Part shown: positions 1 through 8,592 of the stretch, in pieces
How the letters are laid out: each line of letters starts with the position of its first letter
Numbering within the stretch: the first letter of the stretch is position 1
Assembly (NCBI RefSeq): GCF_029892565.1
Contig: NZ_JARXVH010000013.1
Location: 237,949 to 301,948, forward strand
Source of the DNA: Streptomyces pseudovenezuelae
GTDB taxonomy: Bacteria; Actinomycetota; Actinomycetes; Streptomycetales; Streptomycetaceae
Length of the DNA stretch: 64,000 nucleotides
Reading direction: 5' to 3'
Notes under the pieces: generated by a model
Seen by the model: the letters and a program-made list of their open reading frames with translations, nothing else
Databases searched by the model: none
Told to the model about the DNA's origin: nothing
Position numbers and translations under genes: made by a program

Positions 1-3000
1 TCCGACTTCCAACCCTGGCTGACCCATCTCGGCGCGCCCGGCACGCTCGCACCGGTCGCCCTCGCGGGTGCCGGTGCGGACGGCCGGCTCGGCTTCTACC
101 CGTTCGCCGACTTCTCCCCCGAACTCGCCGCGGTCCGCTGGGCGCGGGAACGGGGAGTGGAGGTCGTCTGCTGCGATCTGCCGATGGCTGATGCGCGGTG
201 GGGCGCAGAGGGTTCGGCCCCGGCAGGGGACACGCGCGGCGCGGTCGCCGAGGCGGCTGAGCAGCCTGTGCCCACCTCCTTCGCGCAGGCGCTCACCGCG
301 GCCGGAACTGGCCGTGAGGGGGACGACCTGTGGGACCGCAGCGTGGAGGTCCTCGCCCCAGGCTGCACCCCCGAGTCGCTGCGCCGGGCTGCTTTGGGCG
401 TCGGTTGGGCGCTGAGACAGGACGCGGCGTCGTCGGACGGGGTGCCCGCGGTGGATCTGGCGCGCGAGGCCCACATGCGGGAGACGATCGCCCTCGCGGC
501 GGCCGGTGGACGCCAAGTCGCGGCGGTGATCGGCGCTTTCCACGCACCGGCGCTGGCCGACGGGGCGTGCGGGAGGAAGCAGGCGCCGGATCGCGGGACA
601 GTGGTGTACGGGGCGCCAACAACCAACAGGGCGGGGGCTCATGGGGCACCGCCGCCCGACCGAGCGAAGTCGCACGAGGCGGCATCGACCGGACCGGCGC
701 TCTCGGAGGCGTCCTCCCCCGTCGTCACCTCCCTGGTCCCGTACGCCTTCGACCTGCTGGACTCCCGGTCCGGCTACCCGGCCGGAATCCGCGACCCCCG
801 CTGGCAGCAGGCGGTGTTCAGCGCCGCGGGTGATCCCGAGCTGCTCTACGACGCCGCTGCCCGGGCCATCACGGGGGTGTGCCGGGAGTTGCGCGCGTCC
901 GGGCACACCGCGGGGACGGGCGAGGCCCGGGAGACGTTGCGCGTGGCCTGTGATCTCGCCCGGTTGCGCGGGCTCCCGGCGCCGGGCCGGGGTGAGGTGC
1001 TGGAGGCTCTGACGTCCGTGATGGGTCAGGGCGAGCCGCTCGGCCGGGGCCGGGCTCTCGCGCAGGCCCTGGAAGTGGTCTTGGTCGGTACCGATCGCGG
1101 CCGGGTCGCGCCGGGCACCCCGCGCTCCGGGCTCGGCCCTTCCGTCGAGGCCGAACTCGCCGCCCTGCGCCTGCCCGGTCCCGACGACCCCGCCCGGCGC
1201 GAGCTGCGCCTGGACCCCCTCCGTTCGGCTCTCGACAACCGGCGCGAGATCCTCCTTCGGCGGCTCGATGTGTGCGGGGTGGGCTACGGGGAGCCGGTGG
1301 AGGTGGCCGGTACGGGCGACGCCGCCGCGCTCAGCACCCGGTGGCGGTTGTCGTGGGTGCCGTCGGTGTCTGTTCGGCTGGACCTGGCCGGGGTGCGGGG
1401 CGTGACCTCCGCTCTGGCGGCCGAGGGAACACTGCGGGAGACCTTCCGCAGGGAGTCGGCTGAGGGTGGTCCCACCTGTGCGCTCGTCCTGACGGGGCTT
1501 CGGGACGCCGCCCGCTGTGATCTGCCCGCCCTGGTCGCGCAGCGACTGGCCGAGGCCGCCGAGGTGCTGCCCGCCTCCGCGACGCTCCCCGAGATCCTCA
1601 CCGGGCTGGATCTGCTGGAGGCGCTGCGCCGCGGCCATCTGCCCGGCACCACGCCCGAGGGGCGGCAGGCGGCGGGCGTACTCGCCGCCGATCTTCTGGA
1701 GTCGGCGGTACGGTCGCTGCCGGGTCTGGCGGGGAGCGACGACCCGGAGGAGGCAGCCGCGCTCGTCGCCCTGGCCGCGCGCGCCGGTGAACATCGCCTT
1801 GGACTGCGTATGGACGAGGCCCTGGACGGCCTCGCGCACACCGCCTCCCCGCTCGTCCAGGGCGCCGCCCTCGCCTGCCGGGTCCTGCTGGATCTGGACG
1901 ACGCCGACACGCTCGGCGCACGGGCCGCCGGTTGGATCGACACCGCCACCGGCCCCGACGGGCGACTCGCGCTGGCTCGCAGACTCGCCGGACTGCTGAC
2001 CGGGGCCGCGCCACTGCTCCAGTCGGCGCCGACCGCGCTGGACCCGCTGCTCGACCGGATCGACTCGCTCGGGGACCAGGCGTTCCTGGACCGGCTGCCC
2101 GCCCTGCGCGGCGGCTTCGACACGCTCAGCCCGGCCGGCCGCGACCGTCTGTTGCACACGGTCACGGAGCGGCTGGGCGACCGCCTCGACCTGACGCTGG
2201 CCGCCTCGCCGCGACTACTGGCCCTGTGGACGGCGGCGGACGAGGCCGGCCGTACTGCGGTGGAGTCTCTGCGACCGGGGCTCCCGCTGCCCCGGGCCGC
2301 CGATGCTCCGGCTGCCGGGACCGCCGACGTACGTCCGGTGCCGGCGTCGAACCCATCCGGCGTCGACGAGCCGACCGACGGCGTACTCCGTCTCACGCCA
2401 ACGGACCGGTGGCGGCTGCTTCTCGGCCGCGAGAGCGACCAGTTGCCGGTGGGCGCCCGCCGTTACGCGCACGCACTCGACGAGTTGTACGGCACTGGTC
2501 GCGGCGAGGGCTCCTCGGACCTGGGCCGGGAGAGCGGTCGCGGCGGGGGGCAGGACGCCTCCTTCCCGACCGCGCGTGAGTGGTCCGAGGAACTCCAGGC
2601 GCTGTTCGGCACGGAGGTACGCGAGGAGGTCCTCGCCCGGGCCGCCGATCAGGGACGCAGCGACGTACTGGCCGAGCTCGACCCCAAGTCCGTACGCCCC
2701 TCGGTCGACCTGCTGACATCCGTGCTGCAGCTCGCGGGCGGGATGCCCGAGCAGCAACTGGCGCGGCTGCGCCCGCTGGTGCGCCGGTTGGTCGAAGAGC
2801 TGGCCAAGGAACTGGCCACCCGGATGCGGCCCGCGCTGACCGGACTGGCCACCCCTCGCCCGACCCGCCGTCCGGGAGGCCGGATCGACCTGCCGCGCAC
2901 CCTGCGGGCGAACCTGGCCCACGCCCGCAAAAGGGCCGACGGCAGCACCCTGGTCGTGCCGGAACGACCGGTGTTCAGCACCCGCTCGCGCAAGGAGGCG

Positions 3001-3507
3001 GACTGGCGGCTGATCCTGGTGGTCGACGTGTCCGCGTCGATGGAGGCCTCGATGATCTGGTCGGCGTTGACCGCGGCCGTGCTGGGCGGAGTGCCCACGC
3101 TCAGCACACACTTCCTGGCGTTCTCGACGGACGTGATCGACCTGACGGACCGGGTCGACGACCCGTTGTCCCTGCTGCTGGAGGTACAGGTGGGCGGCGG
3201 AACCCACATCGCGGCCGGCCTGGCCCACGCCCGCTCCTTGGTGACCGTACCCAGCCGGACCCTCGTGACGGTGGTGAGCGACTTCGAGGAGGGCTACCCC
3301 CTGGGCGGGCTCCTCGGCGAGGTACGGGCACTCGCCGGTTCCGGGGTGCATCTGATGGGCTGCGCCGCTCTGGACGACACCGGCAACCCTCGCTACTCCG
3401 TGCCCGTGGCCCGACAACTCGTCGCGGCCGGCATGCCCGTCGCCGCCCTCAGTCCTCTCGCCCTCGCCCGCTGGGTGGGCGAACGCCTCCGCGGAGAGAC
3501 CCGATGA
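1..3507 (+). CDS. DUF5682 protein fused to a C-terminal VWA domain (5' truncated by window edge)
   Basis: The reading frame is open from base 1, so the true start lies outside the window; 1168 residues are visible. The N-terminal part matches what I know of DUF5682: a FYPFADFSPE-like segment, then RETIALAAAGG and the GAFHAPAL motif. The C-terminal ~190 residues form a von Willebrand factor A domain with a MIDAS DVSAS at bases 3025-3039 and a downstream GGGTHI. DUF5682 and VWA proteins are, to my knowledge, usually neighbours in Streptomyces next to a MoxR AAA+ ATPase and a SWIM protein; here the two are one polypeptide. The stop overlaps the next ATG by 4 nt, so the two genes are translationally coupled. 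Role inferred: a metal-dependent adaptor of a MoxR-type chaperone system, substrate unknown. The MoxR gene would lie upstream. Confidence 0.85.
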   Translation, partial: SDFQPWLTHLGAPGTLAPVALAGAGADGRLGFYPFADFSPELAAVRWARERGVEVVCCDLPMADARWGAEGSAPAGDTRGAVAEAAEQPVPTSFAQALTAAGTGREGDDLWDRSVEVLAPGCTPESLRRAALGVGWALRQDAASSDGVPAVDLAREAHMRETIALAAAGGRQVAAVIGAFHAPALADGACGRKQAPDRGTVVYGAPTTNRAGAHGAPPPDRAKSHEAASTGPALSEASSPVVTSLVPYAFDLLDSRSGYPAGIRDPRWQQAVFSAAGDPELLYDAAARAITGVCRELRASGHTAGTGEARETLRVACDLARLRGLPAPGRGEVLEALTSVMGQGEPLGRGRALAQALEVVLVGTDRGRVAPGTPRSGLGPSVEAELAALRLPGPDDPARRELRLDPLRSALDNRREILLRRLDVCGVGYGEPVEVAGTGDAAALSTRWRLSWVPSVSVRLDLAGVRGVTSALAAEGTLRETFRRESAEGGPTCALVLTGLRDAARCDLPALVAQRLAEAAEVLPASATLPEILTGLDLLEALRRGHLPGTTPEGRQAAGVLAADLLESAVRSLPGLAGSDDPEEAAALVALAARAGEHRLGLRMDEALDGLAHTASPLVQGAALACRVLLDLDDADTLGARAAGWIDTATGPDGRLALARRLAGLLTGAAPLLQSAPTALDPLLDRIDSLGDQAFLDRLPALRGGFDTLSPAGRDRLLHTVTERLGDRLDLTLAASPRLLALWTAADEAGRTAVESLRPGLPLPRAADAPAAGTADVRPVPASNPSGVDEPTDGVLRLTPTDRWRLLLGRESDQLPVGARRYAHALDELYGTGRGEGSSDLGRESGRGGGQDASFPTAREWSEELQALFGTEVREEVLARAADQGRSDVLAELDPKSVRPSVDLLTSVLQLAGGMPEQQLARLRPLVRRLVEELAKELATRMRPALTGLATPRPTRRPGGRIDLPRTLRANLAHARKRADGSTLVVPERPVFSTRSRKEADWRLILVVDVSASMEASMIWSALTAAVLGGVPTLSTHFLAFSTDVIDLTDRVDDPLSLLLEVQVGGGTHIAAGLAHARSLVTVPSRTLVTVVSDFEEGYPLGGLLGEVRALAGSGVHLMGCAALDDTGNPRYSVPVARQLVAAGMPVAALSPLALARWVGERLRGETR

Positions 3508-5471
3508 ACCCCGAACTGCCCCCGGTGGCACCCGAGGTGGCCGCTGCCGCCGTGGAGGGCCTGACCTCCCGACTGCGCAAGAAGCTCGACGCCGCGATCG
3601 AAACGTACGTGACCGCACCCGTCACCGTCGAGGGCGCCGATCGACGTGTGCGGTGCGGTGAGGACGCGGAGGTCGTTCTCTCGCCCGGCCCTTCCGGAGC
3701 GGTCACCGACGCCGAACAGGCCGTCTGCAGCTGCCTGTTGGCCCCGAGATGCCTGCACCGCGCCGCCGTACTCGGCGCCTGTCCGATGGCGGACGTGGAC
3801 ACGATGGCGGACGCGGAGACGGCGGCGGGCCCGGAGATCGCGGCGGGCGTGAGCGCGGTGGCCGAGACACGCGCGATGGCCCAAGCGGTCGGCGCCTCTG
3901 TGGAGGTCGGGCGGCCTGCGAAGGACACCCCGGGCGCGGACGCCGTCCATGCCGTCGCTGCCATGCCCGAGCCCGGCACCGCCGAGGCATCGCCGCAGAC
4001 GGGTCCCACGGAAGCCCAACTGGCCGCCGCACGCGCACTGTGGACCGCCGCAGCCGCGGTGCTGGCCGCCGGGGTGCCCGCGGCGGGTGCGGTGACGCAG
4101 GCGGAGGTGCTGCGGGCCTCGCACACGGCGCGACTCGCCGGGCTGCACCGCGCGGAGGCGGCCGCGCTGCGGGTGGTCCGTGGACTGCGGGGCGCCCGGT
4201 CCCGTCATGACGGCCACCGACTGGCCGATCTGGTCGCCAACCTCCGTGAACTCCTGTTGACCACCGGCCTGTTGGCGGCAGCCGATCCGGCCCCGGCGCT
4301 GGTCGGCACCGCCCGCCGCAGCTACCGCCCGGAAGGTGCGCTGCGTGTGCACGGGGTGTGCCGGGAGCCGGTGATCTCGGCGACCGGGTACGGCGGGGTG
4401 GTCACGCATCTCCTCTCCGACGACGGGCGCTGGTTCACCGTCGCGGATGTGAGACCGGGCGGTCCCGCCCGTGCGCGCGGTGCCGCGACGGCCACTGTCG
4501 CGCTCGGCGCGGGCAGCCTCGACCACGCCCAACTCTCCCGTGGCGGGCTGCTGATCTCGGGGGCGACGCTGTCCTCGGACGGCCGTCTCGGTGCCGGCAA
4601 GGGAGTCCGGGCTACGCCGGTCGCGGGCCGGTCCTGGACATCGGGGCCGTCGGCCGCCCTGTTCGCCCGCCCTCTTGCCGAGGCCGTCGCCGACCGGCTC
4701 GGGAATGCTCCGGTGAGCGATCCGGAACGGGCCGAGCAGACGGCCGGTGAGCTGATCGGCTGCGATCTGGTCATCGTGGGAGTGGTCGACAACCACTTGC
4801 TCGCGCAGGAGTTGATACCCGGCGGGGCGGACACGGACGGCCTCCTGATCCGGTTGCTGCCGTCCAACAGCCACCCCGACCTCGCCCACACCGCGAACCT
4901 TCGCCGGCTGGCGTCCCGACCCGGGCTACGCCTGCGCGTCGTCGGACGCCTGGACCCCGATCGTGCGGCCACGCTCCGGCCACTCGCCGTGGGCCCACTG
5001 ACGGACGAGAACACTGCGACCCTGCGGCTGCCGGCGGAGTGGCTGGGGCATGCCGATCTGGGCTACGACCGCCTCGAAGGCATCCACCTGCCGCCCGCCG
5101 ACGCGCTACCGGACCTGGCCGGGCTCCCCCGGATCCCGTCGGACCCGGTGGCGGAGGCGCCGTTGTGGCGGCTGCGACGGTTGGTCGAGGTCGCCGTGTC
5201 GGGCGGCCGCAGGGCCGCTGCCCAACCCGCACGTGACGGCGACCGGGCCGGTGCCGTCGCGGCGCTGCGGCGGAGCGGTTTCCGGGCAGCCGCGGACCTG
5301 GCGCACGCCCTCGCCGCGGAGGCGGACCGGCGCGGTCGCGATGTCTTCGGCCGCACCGAGGAAGCCGACCCGGACGGGTACGCATGCGCCTGGCTCGCCG
5401 CGGCCGTCTACCTGGCCGGCACCGAACGGGCCCTGGTCCAAGCCACATGGCGGCCGTCGGACACCGCCTGA
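3504..5471 (+). CDS. SWIM zinc-finger protein of the MoxR/VWA module
   Basis: 655 residues, starting at the ATG that overlaps the preceding stop (ATGA). The N-terminus carries a SWIM-type zinc finger, C75-x-C77-x5-C83-x-H85. SWIM domains bind DNA or protein partners. The rest is Ala/Arg/Leu-rich and matches no enzyme I recognise; an Ala- and Glu-rich low-complexity stretch (about residues 95-170) separates the finger from the larger C-terminal domain. It is co-transcribed with the DUF5682-VWA gene, an arrangement that recurs in actinomycetes, so it probably acts in the same complex. The exact function is unknown. Confidence 0.8.
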   Translation: MNPELPPVAPEVAAAAVEGLTSRLRKKLDAAIETYVTAPVTVEGADRRVRCGEDAEVVLSPGPSGAVTDAEQAVCSCLLAPRCLHRAAVLGACPMADVDTMADAETAAGPEIAAGVSAVAETRAMAQAVGASVEVGRPAKDTPGADAVHAVAAMPEPGTAEASPQTGPTEAQLAAARALWTAAAAVLAAGVPAAGAVTQAEVLRASHTARLAGLHRAEAAALRVVRGLRGARSRHDGHRLADLVANLRELLLTTGLLAAADPAPALVGTARRSYRPEGALRVHGVCREPVISATGYGGVVTHLLSDDGRWFTVADVRPGGPARARGAATATVALGAGSLDHAQLSRGGLLISGATLSSDGRLGAGKGVRATPVAGRSWTSGPSAALFARPLAEAVADRLGNAPVSDPERAEQTAGELIGCDLVIVGVVDNHLLAQELIPGGADTDGLLIRLLPSNSHPDLAHTANLRRLASRPGLRLRVVGRLDPDRAATLRPLAVGPLTDENTATLRLPAEWLGHADLGYDRLEGIHLPPADALPDLAGLPRIPSDPVAEAPLWRLRRLVEVAVSGGRRAAAQPARDGDRAGAVAALRRSGFRAAADLAHALAAEADRRGRDVFGRTEEADPDGYACAWLAAAVYLAGTERALVQATWRPSDTA

Positions 5472-5593
5472 CGACCGGATCACCGCACCGACGTCCACCA
5501 GCGATACAGCTTGTCGCCTTCAGAGACCGCGAACCCACCGCCGGTCTGTGAAGGTGAATGGGCGGGCGAGCGTGGAACCGTGTACTTCGCGGT

Positions 5594-5971
5594 TCAGGCG
5601 GCGTGGGGCCAGCCACGCAGCAGGGCGGTGATCCGGGCGGCGGTGCAGGCGGGGTCGCGCAGCAGGTCGCGGAGGGCGACGGCGTCCTCGCGGGTGGGCT
5701 TGACCGGGATGCCGGAAGCCTCCAGGTACATGACGCCCGTCGCGGCGGCCACGGCCATGTTGGAGCGTTCCAGCCAGCGGCAGCGCCCGAGGATGTGCAC
5801 CAGCGCGGCGGCACGGGCGTAGGGGCCGTCGTAGACGGGGGTGTCCAGCAGTTCGGCGCGGTGGCAGGCGACCGCGGCCACCGGCACCCCGTAGTCGTCG
5901 GGAGCGGGGTCTGCCGCGCCCGCGATCTCAGCGACCTGCAGGACCCAGGGGACGTCGATGTGCAGATCCAT
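5594..5971 (-). CDS. Doc/Fic-family toxin component with degenerate Fic motif
   Basis: 125 residues. The sequence resembles the small toxin of Streptomyces Fic-type toxin-antitoxin pairs: an all-helical Doc-like fold with a conserved segment RAAALVHILGR, then ERSN and the C-terminal EASGIPVKPTRE. Doc enzymes AMPylate or phosphorylate targets such as EF-Tu using an HxFxDxNKR motif. Here the corresponding region (residues 59-75) has no such His-Phe and reads RCRWLERSN, so classical Fic chemistry is doubtful. The ATG (complement 5969-5971) overlaps the antitoxin stop by 1 nt, consistent with coupled expression after the antitoxin. Assignment to the family is fairly firm; activity is not. Confidence 0.75.
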   Translation of the reverse strand: MDLHIDVPWVLQVAEIAGAADPAPDDYGVPVAAVACHRAELLDTPVYDGPYARAAALVHILGRCRWLERSNMAVAAATGVMYLEASGIPVKPTREDAVALRDLLRDPACTAARITALLRGWPHAA

Positions 5972-6210
5972 CAGGCGGCGTGCGCCTCCGAGGAGCGGTG
6001 GTCGGCGTCTTCGGCTTCGTCGAACACCGCCTGGTGCTCGTCCAGGAAGCGCTGCGCCGCGTCGAGGCCCCGCTGCCGCAGCCCGCCGGCGTCTTCCCGT
6101 ACGAGGGCGGCGATGTAGTCGCCGACGCTCATCCCGCGGTCCTTCGCCCTGGCCGTGGCCAGCTCCGCGATCTCGTCGTCGACCCGCCAGCCCTTCTGCG
6201 TCTTCGCCAT
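5971..6210 (-). CDS. Antitoxin of the Doc-like pair (ribbon-helix-helix-like)
   Basis: 79 residues, starting MAKTQKGWRVDDEIAELATA. The N-terminal part looks like a ribbon-helix-helix DNA-binding domain (WRVDDEIAELATARAKD, then MSVGDYIAALVRED). The acidic helical tail should wrap the toxin. I chose the ATG at 6210 rather than an upstream in-frame ATG because homology-like sequence begins there and the upstream extension is Pro/Ser-rich. No Shine-Dalgarno precedes this ATG. An extended -10-like TGT-TACCAT ends 6 nt before it, so the mRNA may be leaderless. An imperfect palindrome overlaps this promoter and fits autoregulation. Confidence 0.75.
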   Translation of the reverse strand: MAKTQKGWRVDDEIAELATARAKDRGMSVGDYIAALVREDAGGLRQRGLDAAQRFLDEHQAVFDEAEDADHRSSEAHAA

Positions 6211-6217
6211 TCCGTGA

Positions 6218-6235
6218 TGGTAACAGCTGGTACCA
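6218..6235. promoter_or_regulatory. Probable autoregulatory operator of the toxin-antitoxin promoter
   Basis: TGGTAACAGCTGGTACCA is an 18-nt near-perfect palindrome (16 of 18 positions symmetric). It lies directly upstream of the antitoxin ATG and overlaps the extended -10-like sequence read on the minus strand. A ribbon-helix-helix antitoxin binding here would block its own transcription. This is inferred from position and symmetry. Confidence 0.45.
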
Positions 6236-6362
6236 ACGAGCGGGCCCGCCTTCCCCTCCCCTTTCGGAGTCGGCGAGATGGTCGGAGAAATGGCCGATGG
6301 GACCGGACTGACGTCGTCCGATCCCACTGAGCGCATGGAGAGCATCTTTTGAGCCTCTGGGC

Positions 6363-6788
6363 TTATCGGGGCGGGTCGGTGGTGCCGGGTTGCCAGGCCT
6401 GCCACCCTCGGGACAGTACGTAGGCCAGAGCGACGACCGCGACGAGGGCGAAGTCGATCATGCCGGCCAAGCGTGCCTCGGGGATGTCACCGACTATCAC
6501 TGCGAACACGACGAGGGCGGTTTTGCCGGCGAGCGCGAGTTCCCAAACGCCCGCCGCTTTACGGGGCCTGGCCGCGAGCAGGGCGAAGAGGCCGATGAAG
6601 AAGGCGTAGGTGATGGTTCGCCAGGCTTCGACCCAGAGGCGGTCGTCGGCGGCGTCGGTCATCCTCATGATTCCGTCGGCGAAGGCGCCGACCGTCGCGA
6701 GTGCGGCAAAGGCCGCGAGTCCGCGGCCGATGCGGTCTGCTCGGCCGGAGGGGGCGACGGCCGCGTGGACGTCGATGGCGATGGTCAT
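6363..6788 (-). CDS. Small four-helix integral membrane protein
   Basis: 141 residues, starting MTIAIDVHAAVAPS. The start is supported by AAGGAG a few bases upstream on the minus strand. Four hydrophobic segments are visible: around GLAAFAALATVGAF, ITYAFFIGLFALLAA, TALVVFAVIVGDI and FALVAVVALAYVLSR. There are no recognisable catalytic motifs and I do not recognise the family. It follows the NTF2-like gene by 65 bp on the same strand and is probably the last gene of the operon controlled by the divergent TetR regulator. Confidence 0.7.
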   Translation of the reverse strand: MTIAIDVHAAVAPSGRADRIGRGLAAFAALATVGAFADGIMRMTDAADDRLWVEAWRTITYAFFIGLFALLAARPRKAAGVWELALAGKTALVVFAVIVGDIPEARLAGMIDFALVAVVALAYVLSRGWQAWQPGTTDPPR

Positions 6789-6853
6789 GTCACTCCTTGA
6801 GTGCAAGACAACGTGCAGGACGTGCGTGCAGGACGAGCGCGGAGCTGGTCGGT

Positions 6854-7306
6854 TCAGTGGGCGGGGTCGAGGACGCCTCGGTTGCCCTCGGCCCAGGCAG
6901 GTCGCACGGTGATCCGGGCGATGCGCCAGCGACCGTCGGTGCGCACCAGCTCGATCTCCCCGGCGGCGCCATTGGACCACAACGGGCCGTCGTGGGCGGC
7001 CTCCCGACGCAGCCACGTGAGGATGTTGACGCTCGCTGTGGCGCGATCGCCGTCGAGGTCGACCAGCAGCGTCGTGGCCGCGTGCATCGTCGCGTCCAGG
7101 GGGTCGAGCTGCTCCTGGTAGTGCCGGGTCTGCTCCTCAGCGGTGCGTGACCGCGCTTCACCACCCAGCATCGCGGTGTAGTCCGAGACGACGGTGTCGG
7201 CGAGCAGGTGCTCGACGGTGTGCCAGTCGCGGCGGTCGAAGCCCCGGACCAGTTGGTGGACGGCGTCCTGTATCTCGAACCGGTCGCTGATTTCCTGCAG
7301 GTTCAT
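6854..7306 (-). CDS. NTF2-like (SnoaL-type) protein
   Basis: 150 residues with the NTF2-like pattern: an N-terminal helix (LQEISDRFEIQDAVHQLVRGFDRRDW), the DTVVSDYT strand, and a C-terminal sheet ending GRWRIARITVRPAW. SnoaL-like proteins of this length act as small hydrolases, cyclases, isomerases or dehydratases; the active residues cannot be assigned here. Its ATG overlaps the stop of the upstream alpha/beta hydrolase by 4 nt (ATGA), so the two are translated together. This suggests a shared substrate with the hydrolase and the NmrA-like reductase. Confidence 0.85.
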   Translation of the reverse strand: MNLQEISDRFEIQDAVHQLVRGFDRRDWHTVEHLLADTVVSDYTAMLGGEARSRTAEEQTRHYQEQLDPLDATMHAATTLLVDLDGDRATASVNILTWLRREAAHDGPLWSNGAAGEIELVRTDGRWRIARITVRPAWAEGNRGVLDPAH

Positions 7307-8592
7307 GCGATCTCCGTAAGGTGCCGGGCACCGGTGGGGTGGTCGTACCGGCTGTCGTCGCCGTGGCCCAGGGTGGTGTCGAGCCAGTCGAAGACGCGGG
7401 CCATGGCAAGGCGTTCCGCGCCGGCGTGACCGTGGGCGTCGGCGCCTTCGGCGGCGGTGAAGTGCTGCAGGTGGGCGGGGGCGGTGAGGTGGTCATAGAG
7501 CTCTTGGGGTTGGGGCTTCGTCGTACCGTCGCCGGCGAAGAACAGGTCGTCGCCCGCCGAGCAGACCAGCACCGGGCAGCTGATGTGCTCGGCGACCCCG
7601 TCGCGCAGGTGGTAGTCCAGGTAGCGGGCGAGGAACTCCCGCGAGGTGGTGCTGCCGGTGGCGTAGCGGCCGTGGCCGAACGCCCAGCGCAGAGTGGGGC
7701 TGTCCGCCGCGGCGCGTTCGAGCAGGTCGTCGAGGGCCGGGTCGTGATCGGCGCGGGTGCGTCGTTCGACCTCCGCGCGGGGCAGGGGCAGCAGTCCGGT
7801 CAGTGCCTCGGCGGCGTCGTACACACCGTCGACGGCGACCACGGCGGCCAGCCGCGGTTCGTGCGCGGCGGCTCGTGGGGCGAGCATCCCGCCCAGGCTG
7901 ACGCCCATCAGCGCGACCCGGTCGTGGTCGACGCCGGGAAGGGTTTCGAGGTGGTCCAGAACCGGGCCGACCACGTGCTCCCAGTCGGGGCGCAGCACCA
8001 GTCCGCGGCGGTGGATCGCGCTGGGCTGCCCGGGCCCGTCGAAGGACAGCGCGTTGTACCCGCGGTCGAGGGCGGCGAGCCCGCCCAGGTAGTGCAGCTC
8101 TTCTGCGCTTCCGTCGAAGCCGTTGTGCATCACCAGGGTCGGACGCGGGGCCCCGTCGAGGGAGGGCCGGTAGAACCAGCCCTCCAACACGGTTCCCTCG
8201 TACGGGATTTGCAAAGGCTCGATCGCGGGCCGGTACAGGCCCGCCGCCGTCGCGAAGCAGGCGGCGCCGCGCTCGTAGGCGTCGTTGATCCGGGGATCGT
8301 CGGGGTCGCCGTGGAGGAAGAACTCGGCGGTGCTGTAGTACGTCGCCGCGCGGAGCATGCCGTCACGGGCGCTGACCTGGTGTCCTGCGACGAGGCTTGC
8401 CTGGACCTGGGCGGCTACCCGGTCGGCGGTCGCTCGCCACGCGTCGTGCCAGCTGTCGTAGTCGCCGGAGGTGATCGCCTCGGCGGTGGTCAGCACCTCG
8501 CCGACGTCGGATCCGCCGTAGGCGGCGTGTCCGAGAATCCTCAGGGTCTCGAACCAGAACTGCCGGTCGTCGGCGAACAGCACGGGGCGCAT
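7303..8592 (-). CDS. Alpha/beta hydrolase of the 2,6-dihydropseudooxynicotine hydrolase-like type
   Basis: 429 residues. The N-terminal helical region (FWFETLRILGHAAYGG, then VGEVLTTAEAI, then a GDYDSWHDAW-like stretch) is typical of the family that includes 2,6-dihydropseudooxynicotine C-C hydrolase. The catalytic domain has the nucleophile elbow GVSLGG, an oxyanion-side HNGFDG, an acid-loop region CSAGDDLFF and a late HGHAGAERL that supplies the His. Family members cleave C-C or ester bonds in assorted small molecules; the substrate here is unknown. The ATG shares one base with the upstream NmrA-like gene's stop (TGATG), and its stop overlaps the next ATG, so it sits mid-operon. Confidence 0.85.
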   Translation of the reverse strand: MRPVLFADDRQFWFETLRILGHAAYGGSDVGEVLTTAEAITSGDYDSWHDAWRATADRVAAQVQASLVAGHQVSARDGMLRAATYYSTAEFFLHGDPDDPRINDAYERGAACFATAAGLYRPAIEPLQIPYEGTVLEGWFYRPSLDGAPRPTLVMHNGFDGSAEELHYLGGLAALDRGYNALSFDGPGQPSAIHRRGLVLRPDWEHVVGPVLDHLETLPGVDHDRVALMGVSLGGMLAPRAAAHEPRLAAVVAVDGVYDAAEALTGLLPLPRAEVERRTRADHDPALDDLLERAAADSPTLRWAFGHGRYATGSTTSREFLARYLDYHLRDGVAEHISCPVLVCSAGDDLFFAGDGTTKPQPQELYDHLTAPAHLQHFTAAEGADAHGHAGAERLAMARVFDWLDTTLGHGDDSRYDHPTGARHLTEIA

